Positions 16,399 to 25,084 of a stretch of DNA of 54,217 nt are shown here, piece by piece. The DNA comes from Rhizobium sp. ASV8 (GTDB taxonomy: Bacteria > Pseudomonadota > Alphaproteobacteria > Rhizobiales > Rhizobiaceae), in NCBI RefSeq assembly GCF_016429255.1, contig NZ_JAELUG010000035.1:1-54217 (forward strand). Reading direction: 5' to 3'. Both the position numbers and the translations under genes were made by a program. Numbering within the stretch: the stretch's first letter is position 1; each line of letters begins with the position of its first letter. A model generated the notes under the pieces. The model worked only from the letters and a program-made list of their open reading frames with translations. It had not been told where the DNA came from and did not search any database.

Positions 16399-16433
16399 GC
16401 TCTTTCGCGCTGCGAATACATGCATGAAAGAGC
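16399..16433. terminator. Hairpin between dinB and the E1-alpha gene
   Basis: GCTCTTTC (16399-16406) pairs with GAAAGAGC (16426-16433), with TGCA flanks that extend the symmetry. It is placed in the 199-base gap between convergent genes, so it probably serves as a bidirectional terminator. Nothing else is seen in that gap. Confidence 0.45.
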
Positions 16434-16531
16434 TTGCATTCTTGGAAAGCCAAATCGGCGCGATGACCTGAAGGCTCGGGACGACATTATCACCGGATAC
16501 TCATCCAATCCGGCTGGACGGCTGAGCAATC

Positions 16532-17521
16532 CTAGGCATAGACGTCGGTATAAAGCTCCGACGAAGCCGGCGCCGGATTGGCCTTGGCGAAATCGACCGC
16601 CTCCGCAACAATCTCCTTGATTTCCTGCTCGATGAGCTTGATGTCGCTCTCGGTGGCATGACCATCCTCGAGGATGCGATTGCGCGAGCGAGTGATCGGG
16701 TCGTTGTCGGTTTTGACCTTTTCCACTTCCTCGCGGGAACGGTACTTGGCCGGATCCGACATCGAATGCCCGCGATAGCGGTAGGTCAGCATTTCGAGAA
16801 TGAACGGTCCCTTCCCCATGCGGGCATGTTCAACGGCCTTGGCACCTGCGGCGCGAACGGCGCGGACGTCCATCGCGTCGACCTGCTCGCCCGGCACATT
16901 GAACGACAGACCGCGTTGAGAAAGATTGAGGTTGGCCGAAGCGCGCTCGATGCTCGTGCCCATGCCATAGTGATTGTTCTCGATGACATAGACGACCGGC
17001 AGGCTCCAGATCTTCGCCATATTGAAGCTCTCGTAGACCTGCCCCTGGTTCGACGCGCCATCTCCGAAATAGGTGAGGCAAACGCGATCATTGCCACGAT
17101 ATTTGTTGGCGAAGGCAAGGCCGGTGCCGAGAGACGCCTGTGCCCCGACGATGCCATGGCCGCCATAAAAACCGAGATCCGGCGCGAAGATATGCATCGA
17201 GCCGCCCTTACCCTTGGACGCCCCTGCCATGCGGCCGGTCAGTTCGGCCAGCACTGCCTTGGGATCCATGCCCGCCATCAATGCGTGTCCATGATCGCGG
17301 TAGGCCGTGATGACCTGGTCTCCCTCGCCAATCGTCATCTGCATGCCGACGACAACCGCTTCCTGGCCGATATAGAGATGGCAAAATCCGGCTATCAAAC
17401 CCTCGCCATACATTTGACCGCAACGCTCCTCGAAACGGCGGATCAGCAGCATGTCGCGGAAGGCCTTCAATTCCTCAGCCTTGGAGAGGACGAAATTCGG
17501 ATCGGCATTCAGCTTGGCCAT
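16532..17521 (-). CDS. Pyruvate dehydrogenase E1-alpha subunit paralogue (TPP-dependent)
   Basis: Thiamine-diphosphate dehydrogenase alpha subunit of 329 residues, very similar to rhizobial PdhA. Visible: HLYIGQEA (48-55), YRDHGHAL, the TPP/Mg motif GDGASNQG...ENN (153-183) and the phosphorylation-loop text YRYRGHSMSDPAKYR (247-261). It lacks the Ala/Lys-rich N-terminal leader of housekeeping rhizobial PdhA, and no E1-beta, E2 or E3 gene lies in the window. The partner subunits must therefore be elsewhere. ATG 17521 has AAGGAA upstream. The frame runs on upstream through the neighbouring sugE gene, but that is not part of this protein. The substrate could be pyruvate or another 2-oxo acid or acetoin. 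Confidence 0.85.
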   Translation of the reverse strand: MAKLNADPNFVLSKAEELKAFRDMLLIRRFEERCGQMYGEGLIAGFCHLYIGQEAVVVGMQMTIGEGDQVITAYRDHGHALMAGMDPKAVLAELTGRMAGASKGKGGSMHIFAPDLGFYGGHGIVGAQASLGTGLAFANKYRGNDRVCLTYFGDGASNQGQVYESFNMAKIWSLPVVYVIENNHYGMGTSIERASANLNLSQRGLSFNVPGEQVDAMDVRAVRAAGAKAVEHARMGKGPFILEMLTYRYRGHSMSDPAKYRSREEVEKVKTDNDPITRSRNRILEDGHATESDIKLIEQEIKEIVAEAVDFAKANPAPASSELYTDVYA

Positions 17522-17559
17522 GGTATTTCCTTCATATTGAGAGGAGCGGAGACTGAGGC

Positions 17560-17877
17560 TCACGTGCTCGAGAGCTTGAGGCCAACGATCCCGCTGAGAG
17601 TGACGGCGATCCAGAAGAGCCGCAGGAAGGTCGCGGGCTCGCGAAAAATCACGATGCCGACAAGGATCGACCCGACCGCGCCGATGCCGGTCCAGACCGC
17701 ATAGGCGGTGCCGATCGGCAGGACCTGGAGGGCTCTGCCGAGCGCATAAATAAAGGCGGCGAGCAGGACGAAGGAGAGGATGGACCAAGCCAACCGGCTA
17801 TAGCCATCCGCCATTTTCACGCTGATGGCCCAGCATACGTCGAGAATGCCCGATACGATCAGCAGTATCCATGCCAT
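17560..17877 (-). CDS. sugE: SMR-family exporter SugE/Gdx
   Basis: Small multidrug resistance protein of 105 residues with four transmembrane helices and the invariant Glu13-region replaced by ILDVCWA (E. coli SugE: LLEVVWA). GTAYAVWTGIGAVGS is the signature of the SugE/Gdx subfamily, which exports guanidinium or quaternary ammonium ions. The membrane-embedded carboxylate is Asp rather than Glu here, which is unusual for the family. ATG 17877 aligns with E. coli SugE; in-frame ATGs at 17889 and 17898 would add a few residues. It lies 38 bases upstream of the E1-alpha gene on the same strand and is divergent from a LysR gene. Confidence 0.85.
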   Translation of the reverse strand: MAWILLIVSGILDVCWAISVKMADGYSRLAWSILSFVLLAAFIYALGRALQVLPIGTAYAVWTGIGAVGSILVGIVIFREPATFLRLFWIAVTLSGIVGLKLSST

Positions 17878-18276
17878 GCCCGTTCCCATGCTTGCCATCA
17901 TCCCCCATTGCCGCTTCTGGTCATGCCATGCAGACGCGAAAACGCGTGGGCTCTGGCATGTGTTGGGATGATAGAGGCGTTGCGGGCGCCATGCCCGTTG
18001 TGGTTTGGCAAACGGATATTTCCGCCCGACAATCGCGACGGTGGAAGCGCGGCCGTCGTTTGTGCACGTGCGGCTATCCGGCCGATCTGATGCGGGCATT
18101 TGCCGGCAAGCACTTGCAAGACGGCAAAACGCCCTTGCGATCTTGCAATCCCAACTTTGCGTTTCGATCATTACATTGCGGTGGAGCGAGCCCAGGACCC
18201 GGATATCGGGTTTCATCTTGCAAATTTGCAATGCAAATTACCATGACGATAACTGAACCTGCGAGGCAGCAAGAAC
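17878..18276. promoter_or_regulatory. Divergent control region with repeated TTGCAA motifs
   Basis: About 400 bases between sugE and the LysR gene. TTGCAA occurs at 18114-18119, 18143-18148, 18218-18223 and 18226-18231. The last two form the perfect 14-base palindrome TTGCAAATTTGCAA, 46 bases before the LysR start. No guanidine riboswitch consensus is visible. The rest shows no gene. Confidence 0.5.
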
Positions 18277-19194
18277 ATGGCGGATTGGAACGAATTCAGA
18301 ATTGTACTGGCGATTGGACGCGCAGGATCTCTCGTAGGCGCGGCAAGAGACCTGGGCCATGACCATTCCACGGTCTTTCGTTGGCTGAACGCGCTGGAGA
18401 AACGCAGAGGGGTACAACTGTTCGATCGTAGTTCGAGCCAATATGTGCCGACGGAGGCCGGCCTGCAGATGGTGACCGCTGCGGAGCGGTTGGAAGCCGA
18501 AATCCTGGCGCTCGATCGGTCGATTACCGGTCAGGACACGCGCCTGTCCGGCAAGCTCAAGATCACCTCGTCCGAAACTTTGGCCTATCGCATTCTCAAC
18601 GAAGTGCTTGCGGGCTTCCGTCGCGAGCATGACGGAATAGAACTCGAACTTCTTGTCGACAACAGGCAGCTCGATCTTCTTCGGCGCGAGGCCGATATCG
18701 CCATTCGGGCAACGCGTCCGCATGAAGGGGAACTCTTCGGGCGCAAGATTGCCTCCACCCCTTGGGCTTTCTACGCGAGCAGTCTCTACCTTGCAGATCG
18801 GGAACGGCCAACGTGTATCGACTCGCTTTCCGACCATGTCGTAATCGGCTGGGACAGCGGGGCAGTCGCTGCGGCATCGAAATGGTTGACGGAAAATATT
18901 TCATCCCGCGCCTTCGCATATCGATCAAGCAGCCTCATCAATCAGCTCATGGCGGTGAAGGCGGGCCTGGGTCTGGCACTCCTGCCTTGCTACCTTGGCG
19001 ATCTCGAATCCGATATCGAACGGGTGCAGGAACCGCTCGAAGAACTCACCAGAGAATTGTGGCTGATCACACACAGGGATCTGCGCAATACGGCACGCGT
19101 CCGAGCCTTCTTCGACCATGTCGGGGGCGGACTATTGGCACGCCGCGCGCTGCTGGAGGGAGAGCGCGGCAAAACTCCAGGCGCCACCGATTGA
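18277..19194 (+). CDS. LysR-family transcriptional regulator
   Basis: LysR-type regulator of 305 residues. Its HTH is near residues 5-62 (GSLVGAARDLGHDHSTVFRWLNALEKRRGVQLFDR), a variant in which His-Asp-His replaces the usual Gln-Pro segment. It belongs to the small-effector-domain group often acting beside transport genes. It is divergent from sugE and the E1-alpha gene, and TTGCAA repeats lie in the shared gap, so control of sugE and autoregulation are likely. The effector domain follows from about residue 90; the inducer is not predictable. The C-terminal 15 residues are basic and disordered. Confidence 0.85.
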   Translation: MADWNEFRIVLAIGRAGSLVGAARDLGHDHSTVFRWLNALEKRRGVQLFDRSSSQYVPTEAGLQMVTAAERLEAEILALDRSITGQDTRLSGKLKITSSETLAYRILNEVLAGFRREHDGIELELLVDNRQLDLLRREADIAIRATRPHEGELFGRKIASTPWAFYASSLYLADRERPTCIDSLSDHVVIGWDSGAVAAASKWLTENISSRAFAYRSSSLINQLMAVKAGLGLALLPCYLGDLESDIERVQEPLEELTRELWLITHRDLRNTARVRAFFDHVGGGLLARRALLEGERGKTPGATD

Positions 19195-19259
19195 GCGGAC
19201 GCAATCCGTGGCCGTGCGAAGCGGTCGTAGGCGCACGTCACTCACCAAGACCACGCTTG

Positions 19260-19876
19260 CTATTTGCGCAAGCCCTCGGCAACAAGCGTCGCACGCACGC
19301 CCGGACGCTCGACCACCCCTGACAGATAACGCATCAGATTTGGCCATGCGCCAAGATCGATGCCGCGCCCTTTCGACCAGTTCATGATCGTGAAGCAATA
19401 GGCATCGGCGATGCTGAAACGGTCGCCGACGAGATAATCGTGATGGGTAAGATGGCTTCGAGGACATCGAAACGCGGCTTCAGCCTTTCCCTGGCAACGT
19501 CGGCGGCCTGCGCGCCATACTCCGGATGGAACAGCCATGGGCTGAAGCTCTTGTGCAGTTCCGAGCTGATGAAGGTCAGCCACTCCTGCAGGCGGTAGCG
19601 CTCGAAGCTGTCTTGTGCGGGCGCCAACATCGCCTCTGGCTTCAGATCCGCGAGATACAGCAGGATTGCGACGCCTTCGGTGAGAATCCGACCGTCGTCG
19701 AGTTCCAGCACCGGGACCACTCCCTTGACACTGATCGACTTGAGATCGCGGCCATCTTCGACGCGATGCGGCTCGCTGCGAATGTCGACCCTCCTCAAAT
19801 CGAGCGGAATACCTGCTTCTGCGGCAACGATATGCGCGGCCATAGAGCAGACGCCGGGTGCATAATAGAGCTTCAT
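19260..19876 (-). pseudogene. Glutathione S-transferase, frameshifted
   Basis: The first part (from ATG 19876 with GGAGGAAGAA upstream) encodes a normal GST N-terminus: MKLYYAPGVCSMAAHI, the VPVLELDDG cis-Pro motif and EGVAILLYLADL. After RFDVLEAIL the frame is lost and ends about 20 residues later at 19382. From base 19448 the next frame continues the family sequence (THHDYLVGDRFSIADAYCF ... LMRYLSGVVERPGV) to a stop at 19260. The total of 617 bases is one short of 206 codons, which indicates a single-base deletion at 19448-19451. Either the gene is freshly inactivated or the base is a sequencing error. Beta-class GST; the substrate is unknown. Confidence 0.85.
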
Positions 19877-20130
19877 TTTCTTCCTCCTGTATTGGGTTTT
19901 CTCCTCCGGAGGATATGCGGCTCTGCGTGAGAAAGCCGGTTGGAAGCTGGCAAGTCGGGTTTGCCAGATAGCAACGCATGCAAGCGAGACGCGGCACTGG
20001 TGCTTTCGCTACACAGGACGGCGACGCTTGCCACGAGACAGTGAGACGGGCGGAAGAATGGCGGGCACAGCCACAACGTCGTTACGCGCGGCGGAGTCGG
20101 TATCGGAGCAAAGGACAGGCGATCAATAGG

Positions 20131-22077
20131 ATGCGTGGAGAGGCAGGACGTATTGCAACACCATTGCTCGATCGGATCGAGACCCCTCGAGATCTTTGGA
20201 ACCTTTCAATCGAGCAACTGCAACAGCTGGCGAACGAGCTGCGCGCCGAGACGATCAACGCGGTATCGCAGACCGGGGGCCATCTCGGTTCGTCGCTGGC
20301 GGTAGTGGAATTGACGGTGGCCCTGCATACAGTCTTTCACACACCGCACGACCGGCTCATCTGGGATGTCGGGCATCAGACCTACCCGCACAAGATCCTG
20401 ACCGGTCGACGGGACCGGATGAGAACGATCCGCCAGCGCGACGGTCTGGCTGGGTTCACCGCTCGCAGCGAGAGCGAATATGATCCTTTTGGCGCGGGTC
20501 ATTCCTCCACATCGATCTCCGCGGGCCTTGGCATGGCGGTCGCCCGCGATCTGCTGGCCGCTGAAGGCTCCGGCGAAGACCGGACCATTGTCTGCGTGAT
20601 CGGTGACGGGGCGATGAGCGCAGGCATGGCCTATGAAGCGATGAACAATGCCGGCGCGATGAAAGCGCGTATGATCGTGATCCTCAATGATAATGAGATG
20701 TCCATCGCACCGCCGACCGGCGCGATGAGCGGCTACCTCTCACGCCTCATCAGCAGCCGGCAATTTCTGACGTTCCGCGATCTCGGCTTGAAACTCGCCG
20801 GTCAGATATCGTCGCGACTTGAACGTGGGATACGACGGGCCGAAGAGTTGGCGCGAAGCTTCATGACAGGGTCGACACTGTTCGACGAACTCGGCTTCTA
20901 CTATGTCGGGCCAGTCGATGGGCATGACCTTCAGCAGCTCATTCCCCTCCTGCGCAATGTGCGCGAGGCGGATATCGACGGCCCGATCCTGATCCATGCG
21001 GTAACGCAAAAGGGAAAAGGCTTTGCTCCGGCGGAACGAAATGCCGAGAAGCTCCACGCGGTCGCGCGGTTTGACGTCGCCACCGGCGAACAGGAAAAAA
21101 GCAGGTCTGGTCCGCCGAAATATCAGGATGTCTTTGCAAAAGCCTTGATCGCGGAGGCCGAACACGACTCCCGGATCGTCGCGATCACAGCCGCGATGCC
21201 GTCCGGAACCGGGCTCGACAAGTTCGCGGCGCGCTTCCCCTCGCGGTTCTTCGATGTCGGCATCGCGGAGCAGCACGCTGTTACCTTTGCCGCTGGCCTC
21301 GCTGCCGAAGGCATGACGCCCTTTTGCGGGATCTATTCGACTTTCCTCCAGCGTGCCTATGACCAGATCGTGCATGATGTTGCGATCCAGCGGCTGCCGG
21401 TGCGCTTTGCGATCGATCGCGCCGGACCGGTGGGAGCCGATGGAGCAACACATGCCGGAAGCTTCGATCTCGTTTATCTCGGCTGTCTGCCCGACATGGT
21501 GCTGATGGCACCGTCCGACGAGGCGGAACTCATCCACATGGTTCGGACGGCGCAGCAGATTGACGATCGTCCGAGCGCGATCCGTTATCCCCGCGGTCCC
21601 GGCACGGGGGCACAGCAACCGGCAAAGGCCGAAGCGCTGACTATAGGCCGCGGCCGAATTCTAAGAGAGGGAACTTCCGCTGCGATCCTGTCGCTCGGCA
21701 CGCGCCTTGCGGATGCCCTACAGGCCGCACGTATGCTCGAAGTCGAGGGGCTATCCATCACCGTCGCCGACGCGCGCTTCGCCAAGCCGCTGGATGTCGA
21801 ACTCATCACCCGTTTGGCAAGGCACCACCCCATATTGGTGACCGTCGAAGAGGGCGCCGCTGGCGGCTTTGGTGCGGCCGTGATGCATTGCCTGACATGG
21901 GAAGGCTTGATGGATCGAGGGCTCGTTTTCCGAGCAATGACTCTGCCGGATCGCTTCATCGATCACGACAGCCAGGAGGGGCAGATTGCGGCAGCGAAAC
22001 TGACAGCCTCCCATATTGCCGAAGCCATTCGTCATTGCCTGCGGACGTCGTTCAGCTGGGTTAACAAGCGGATTTGA
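20131..22077 (+). CDS. dxs: 1-deoxy-D-xylulose-5-phosphate synthase
   Basis: Transketolase-like TPP enzyme of 648 residues that condenses pyruvate and glyceraldehyde 3-phosphate in the first step of the MEP isoprenoid pathway, also feeding thiamine and pyridoxal synthesis. Seen: HLGSSL with His51, [13 protein letters not shown], the GDG TPP motif (158-160) with NDN (186-188), and [20 protein letters not shown] carrying the catalytic Glu. ATG 20131 suits the family, but the frame is open 51 codons upstream. It stands divergent from the GST, not with xseB or tlyA as the housekeeping rhizobial dxs usually does, so it may be a second copy. Confidence 0.9.
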   Translation: MRGEAGRIATPLLDRIETPRDLWNLSIEQLQQLANELRAETINAVSQTGGHLGSSLAVVELTVALHTVFHTPHDRLIWDVGHQTYPHKILTGRRDRMRTIRQRDGLAGFTARSESEYDPFGAGHSSTSISAGLGMAVARDLLAAEGSGEDRTIVCVIGDGAMSAGMAYEAMNNAGAMKARMIVILNDNEMSIAPPTGAMSGYLSRLISSRQFLTFRDLGLKLAGQISSRLERGIRRAEELARSFMTGSTLFDELGFYYVGPVDGHDLQQLIPLLRNVREADIDGPILIHAVTQKGKGFAPAERNAEKLHAVARFDVATGEQEKSRSGPPKYQDVFAKALIAEAEHDSRIVAITAAMPSGTGLDKFAARFPSRFFDVGIAEQHAVTFAAGLAAEGMTPFCGIYSTFLQRAYDQIVHDVAIQRLPVRFAIDRAGPVGADGATHAGSFDLVYLGCLPDMVLMAPSDEAELIHMVRTAQQIDDRPSAIRYPRGPGTGAQQPAKAEALTIGRGRILREGTSAAILSLGTRLADALQAARMLEVEGLSITVADARFAKPLDVELITRLARHHPILVTVEEGAAGGFGAAVMHCLTWEGLMDRGLVFRAMTLPDRFIDHDSQEGQIAAAKLTASHIAEAIRHCLRTSFSWVNKRI

Positions 22078-22132
22078 ACGGCCAGGACTGACGCATACCA
22101 TACTGTGAGTGATACTGCCGCCAACAGTAAAA

Positions 22133-22158
22133 GCGCCCGCAGATGGGTTTGCGGGCAC
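22133..22158 (-). terminator. Intrinsic terminator of the HbpS-like gene
   Basis: TGCCCGCA and TGCGGGC arms (22135-22141 with 22150-22156) form a GC stem that on the minus strand runs into GCTTTT. It lies 24 bases after the HbpS-like stop codon and also faces the end of dxs. Confidence 0.7.
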
Positions 22159-22181
22159 TTCGAGACATATTCGGAGAAAAC

Positions 22182-22670
22182 TTACTTCAGGCGATCCGCG
22201 AATTTGTCGAGCGCCTTGTTGGCGCAGGCTTCGTCGAAATTACCGCCCGGCGCCCCGCCGACGCCGATCGCGCCGATCGTCTCCTTGCCGGCCTTTACCG
22301 GTACGCCGCCGGCAAGGACCAAGAAGCCTGGGATATCGGCCAGACCGGCGGCAGCCGGATTCTTCTGAACGGTCTCGGCCATGCCGCTGGTCGGGTTGCG
22401 CGAAGACGCTGAAGTGTAAGCCTTCGCCGAGGCGGCGTTGGCCGTGTGGGCACCGGCATTTTCAGCCCTGACCAGTGCCAGCAGAATGCCGGAGCGGTCG
22501 GTAACAGCCGCAGCGACGTTGTAGCCGTCGGCCGCGCAAGCCGAAACGGCCGCCTGGGCGAGATCAACCGCAAATGCGGTTCCCAGGCTGGTCTGCTTAA
22601 CGGTGTTGTCCGCGAAGGCCGGAGCGCTGATGGCTGTGGCAAGGGCGAGCGAAAGCAGAACGTTTTTCAT
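22182..22670 (-). CDS. Exported GlcG/HbpS-family (DUF336) heme-binding-like protein
   Basis: Protein of 162 residues with a clear signal peptide (1-20, ending APAFA) and one GlcG/HbpS domain. The domain shows AAVTDRSGILLALVRAENAG, the KAYTSASSRNPT segment and the glycine-rich end GVPVKAGKETIGAIGVGGAPGG. Relatives bind heme or act as sensory accessory proteins; Streptomyces HbpS modulates the SenS-SenR two-component system. Start ATG 22670 follows GGAGG at eight bases. It lies directly downstream of a histidine kinase/regulator pair on the same strand, with a perfect palindrome 85 bases upstream of its start. A periplasmic partner of that kinase is my inference. Confidence 0.82.
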   Translation of the reverse strand: MKNVLLSLALATAISAPAFADNTVKQTSLGTAFAVDLAQAAVSACAADGYNVAAAVTDRSGILLALVRAENAGAHTANAASAKAYTSASSRNPTSGMAETVQKNPAAAGLADIPGFLVLAGGVPVKAGKETIGAIGVGGAPGGNFDEACANKALDKFADRLK

Positions 22671-22754
22671 GTCAGGGACCTCCAGGGCGTTGTGTATCCT
22701 GAAAGGAGGTCTATCCGGTGGGCCGGTTTGCTGGAATTCGCACAGCCACGGAGA

Positions 22755-22778
22755 CATATCGGTAGAACTACCGATATG
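22755..22778. promoter_or_regulatory. Perfect 11-base-arm palindrome between regulator and HbpS-like gene
   Basis: CATATCGGTAG (22755-22765) and CTACCGATATG (22768-22778) flank a two-base AA centre. The right arm contains the regulator's stop codon. It could be a terminator stem, but it has no U-tract and a very tight loop. A dimeric FixJ/NarL-type regulator site controlling the HbpS-like gene fits better. Confidence 0.6.
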
Positions 22779-23349
22779 CAGCAAGCCATATGCGCGTTTG
22801 CTCGGCCACAGCGGGCGTGCCGAGCTTCATGGCGATACTCGCGCGATGGCTGTCCACCGTGCGGACGGAAACATCAAGCGTCGCTGCGATCTCCTTGCTG
22901 CCCAGCCCCTTCGACACCAGTTCGATGACCTCGCGTTCGCGGGCGGTGAGCTGATCCAGCAGCCGTCCCGTCTCCTGACGCGCCAAAAGTTCGGCAAGCT
23001 GCGCCTCGCAGGAAGCAATCGCCTCGATCAGCACGTGTTCGTCGACGGGCTTGACGAGAAAGTCCGCCACCCCGGCCTTGAAGGCGCGACGGCAAGCTTC
23101 GACGTCGCCGTGACCGGTAATCATGATCGCCGGCCAATCGATATTCATCTCCGCCAGTTTCTTCAGGAGCTGCAGCCCGCTGATTGCGGGCATGCGCAGA
23201 TCGAGGATCAATATGCCGGGCTTGGCCTTGTCGAGATGGGCGAGCAGATGGGACGCATCCGGAAAGGCGGTGACACTCTTGCCATAGGTGGAAAGCAGGA
23301 GCGCGAGCGCTTCGCGCACGGAGGCATCGTCGTCGACGAGATAGATCAT
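22768..23349 (-). CDS. FixJ/NarL-type response regulator
   Basis: Two-domain response regulator of 193 residues. The receiver domain (1-115) has acidic residues at 6-8, phospho-acceptor Asp50, Thr78 and Lys100. The LuxR-type HTH (about 133-190) has TAREREVIELVSKGLGSKEIAATLDVS-type order, here split across the linker. It overlaps the kinase gene by four bases (ATGA), so the two are made together. The stop codon lies inside the palindrome at 22755-22778. Likely targets are the adjacent HbpS-like gene and possibly itself. Confidence 0.9.
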   Translation of the reverse strand: MIYLVDDDASVREALALLLSTYGKSVTAFPDASHLLAHLDKAKPGILILDLRMPAISGLQLLKKLAEMNIDWPAIMITGHGDVEACRRAFKAGVADFLVKPVDEHVLIEAIASCEAQLAELLARQETGRLLDQLTAREREVIELVSKGLGSKEIAATLDVSVRTVDSHRASIAMKLGTPAVAEQTRIWLAAYR

Positions 23350-24887
23350 GCGGCCCCTCCGGCTGGCAGACGAATGGTAAAGCAGGCGCCCCCGTGGTTG
23401 CGTACGTCAATGGTGCCGTCGACCTTTTCGATCAATCGGACGCAGAGAGGCAAACCGAGCCCCATACCATCCGGCTTGGTGGTAAAAAACGGCTCGAAGA
23501 TGCGGTCGAGCAAATTGGCGTCGATCCCCGGCCCGTTGTCAGCGATGACGATGATCGCCTGGGCGTTCTGTGGGCCGGCCCTGAGCGTTATGCGCGCGTC
23601 CGGCTGACCGGACACGGCATCGGCGGCGTTGCGAATGAGATTATGGATGACCTGCTGAAACGAGATGAGGTCGATCGCAACGACACAGGGAGCGTCGGCG
23701 ATCACAACGTCGAGCGCGATCGCCTGTTGCGCCAAGTCCGCCTCGACGAGGCGCAACGCGCCGTGCAGCGCCTCCGACAGTGCCACTCTCTCGATCCGCG
23801 CCTCTGCGCCGGAAATATAAGCGCGCATGCGGCCGAGAATATCGCCTGCCCGTTTTGCTTCGCGAATATTGGCATCCAGCGCCTGCTCAAGAATATCCGT
23901 GCGGTCCAAAGTCAGCGCACGCCGCGCGGCCTGGCTTTGGCTCAGTATGGCGGCGATGGGCTGGGTGAGTTCATGGGCAATGCCCGACGCCATTTCGCCA
24001 AGCGCGTTGACGCGGCCGGCATGGGCGAGCCGGGTCTCCTGCTCCAGCAGCGTCGCACGACGCTCCTGCCGCCTCTTCTCCCGGCGCGCATTGCGATATT
24101 GCACGCCAAACCACACCGCAGCGGCCGACCCCAGCAATAGAGGAAGCACCAGGCTGAAGGGAAAGAGTTCGCCGAGACTGAAACCCTCGCTGATCGACAG
24201 ATGGAGAGGCTGTCCCGGATTGCTGGCGGAAAGGCTGCTCTTCACATCCACGATCGAGGCCTGGTCTGAAACCCTGCTGAAGAGTACAGCGTCACCGAGC
24301 GACAGGCTGACCGAATATCCAGGCGGGACATTGTCTGTGGCCAAGAGTGCCGCGGCGTTGATGCGCAAGCGCAGCAGCCGGCCGGCTTCGACGAGCTTAT
24401 ATATGTCGTAGGCATGACGTTCCGGGATCGGCCGAACGGCCGTTTCCCCGGGCTTGCCGAGTTTTGGCAAATCGCCGATCGACAGGTCCGCTTCCACAGT
24501 CGGCCCCTGCGGTCTGCCATAGGCGATGACGTGGGCATTTGCTCCGTCGATGTGGATCGTCGCGATATCAGTGACGCGGGGATAGAATGCGGTTATCGAC
24601 TCGACAAGTCCCTGCACGCTTGCCGACGGCTCGGTTGGCGACATGCGGATCACGGCGGCAAGCGCAGTCATATGGGCGTCGTGCTGCGCCAGCTTTTCGG
24701 CCAGAAAAGTATCCGTTCCTCGCGTCCAGTCGGAAAGCTGGGCGAGCCCGGATCTGTATTGGAATGCCGCCAGCAGAGCGACGGCAAGCACTGCTGTTGC
24801 CAGCCAGATCGAGAGAGATCCCAAAGGGATGAACCGCGGGAATGGAAAATATCTTGTCATGGGCGGCATTGAAGTGGCACGGGGCAT
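23346..24887 (-). CDS. Membrane sensor histidine kinase
   Basis: Orthodox sensor kinase of 513 residues. TM1 covers about 25-43, a periplasmic sensor region of about 200 residues (44-243) has no recognised fold, and TM2 covers 244-262. Then come a coiled-coil linker rich in Arg/Glu, the HisKA box with His305 (GIAHELTQP), N-box Asn416/Asn420, G1 DNGPGID (450-456) and G2 GMGLGLP (474-480). This is the FixL/DctB-like subclass. ATGs at 24887, 24866 and 24860 are all possible starts and none has a clear ribosome site. The signal may be received directly or through the exported HbpS-like protein encoded downstream. Confidence 0.9.
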   Translation of the reverse strand: MPRATSMPPMTRYFPFPRFIPLGSLSIWLATAVLAVALLAAFQYRSGLAQLSDWTRGTDTFLAEKLAQHDAHMTALAAVIRMSPTEPSASVQGLVESITAFYPRVTDIATIHIDGANAHVIAYGRPQGPTVEADLSIGDLPKLGKPGETAVRPIPERHAYDIYKLVEAGRLLRLRINAAALLATDNVPPGYSVSLSLGDAVLFSRVSDQASIVDVKSSLSASNPGQPLHLSISEGFSLGELFPFSLVLPLLLGSAAAVWFGVQYRNARREKRRQERRATLLEQETRLAHAGRVNALGEMASGIAHELTQPIAAILSQSQAARRALTLDRTDILEQALDANIREAKRAGDILGRMRAYISGAEARIERVALSEALHGALRLVEADLAQQAIALDVVIADAPCVVAIDLISFQQVIHNLIRNAADAVSGQPDARITLRAGPQNAQAIIVIADNGPGIDANLLDRIFEPFFTTKPDGMGLGLPLCVRLIEKVDGTIDVRNHGGACFTIRLPAGGAA

Positions 24888-25084
24888 CCTGTCAGCTGTC
24901 GAAGCAGCTATTCATCATGAGGTTGGATGCAATCGCAACCGCGAAATGACAGCGAACGAATCCCGAAGCCTGTCGGTATCCGATCTTCCGGCGCATATCG
25001 CTGTTGGCGAGCGCCGGAAGAGCAATGATTAATGTTGACCGAAACAGATCTTGGATCGGTTGGGGTCCATACCCCAAGGCGATG

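Noticed and set aside
17522..17788. N-terminal extension of the E1-alpha frame by 89 codons
   Set aside because: This stretch is the sugE coding region read in another frame; the E1-alpha start with AAGGAA is at 17521.
17890..18270. Possible guanidine riboswitch before sugE
   Set aside because: The conserved ykkC-I core and the ACGR loops of the other guanidine classes were not found in the minus-strand leader.
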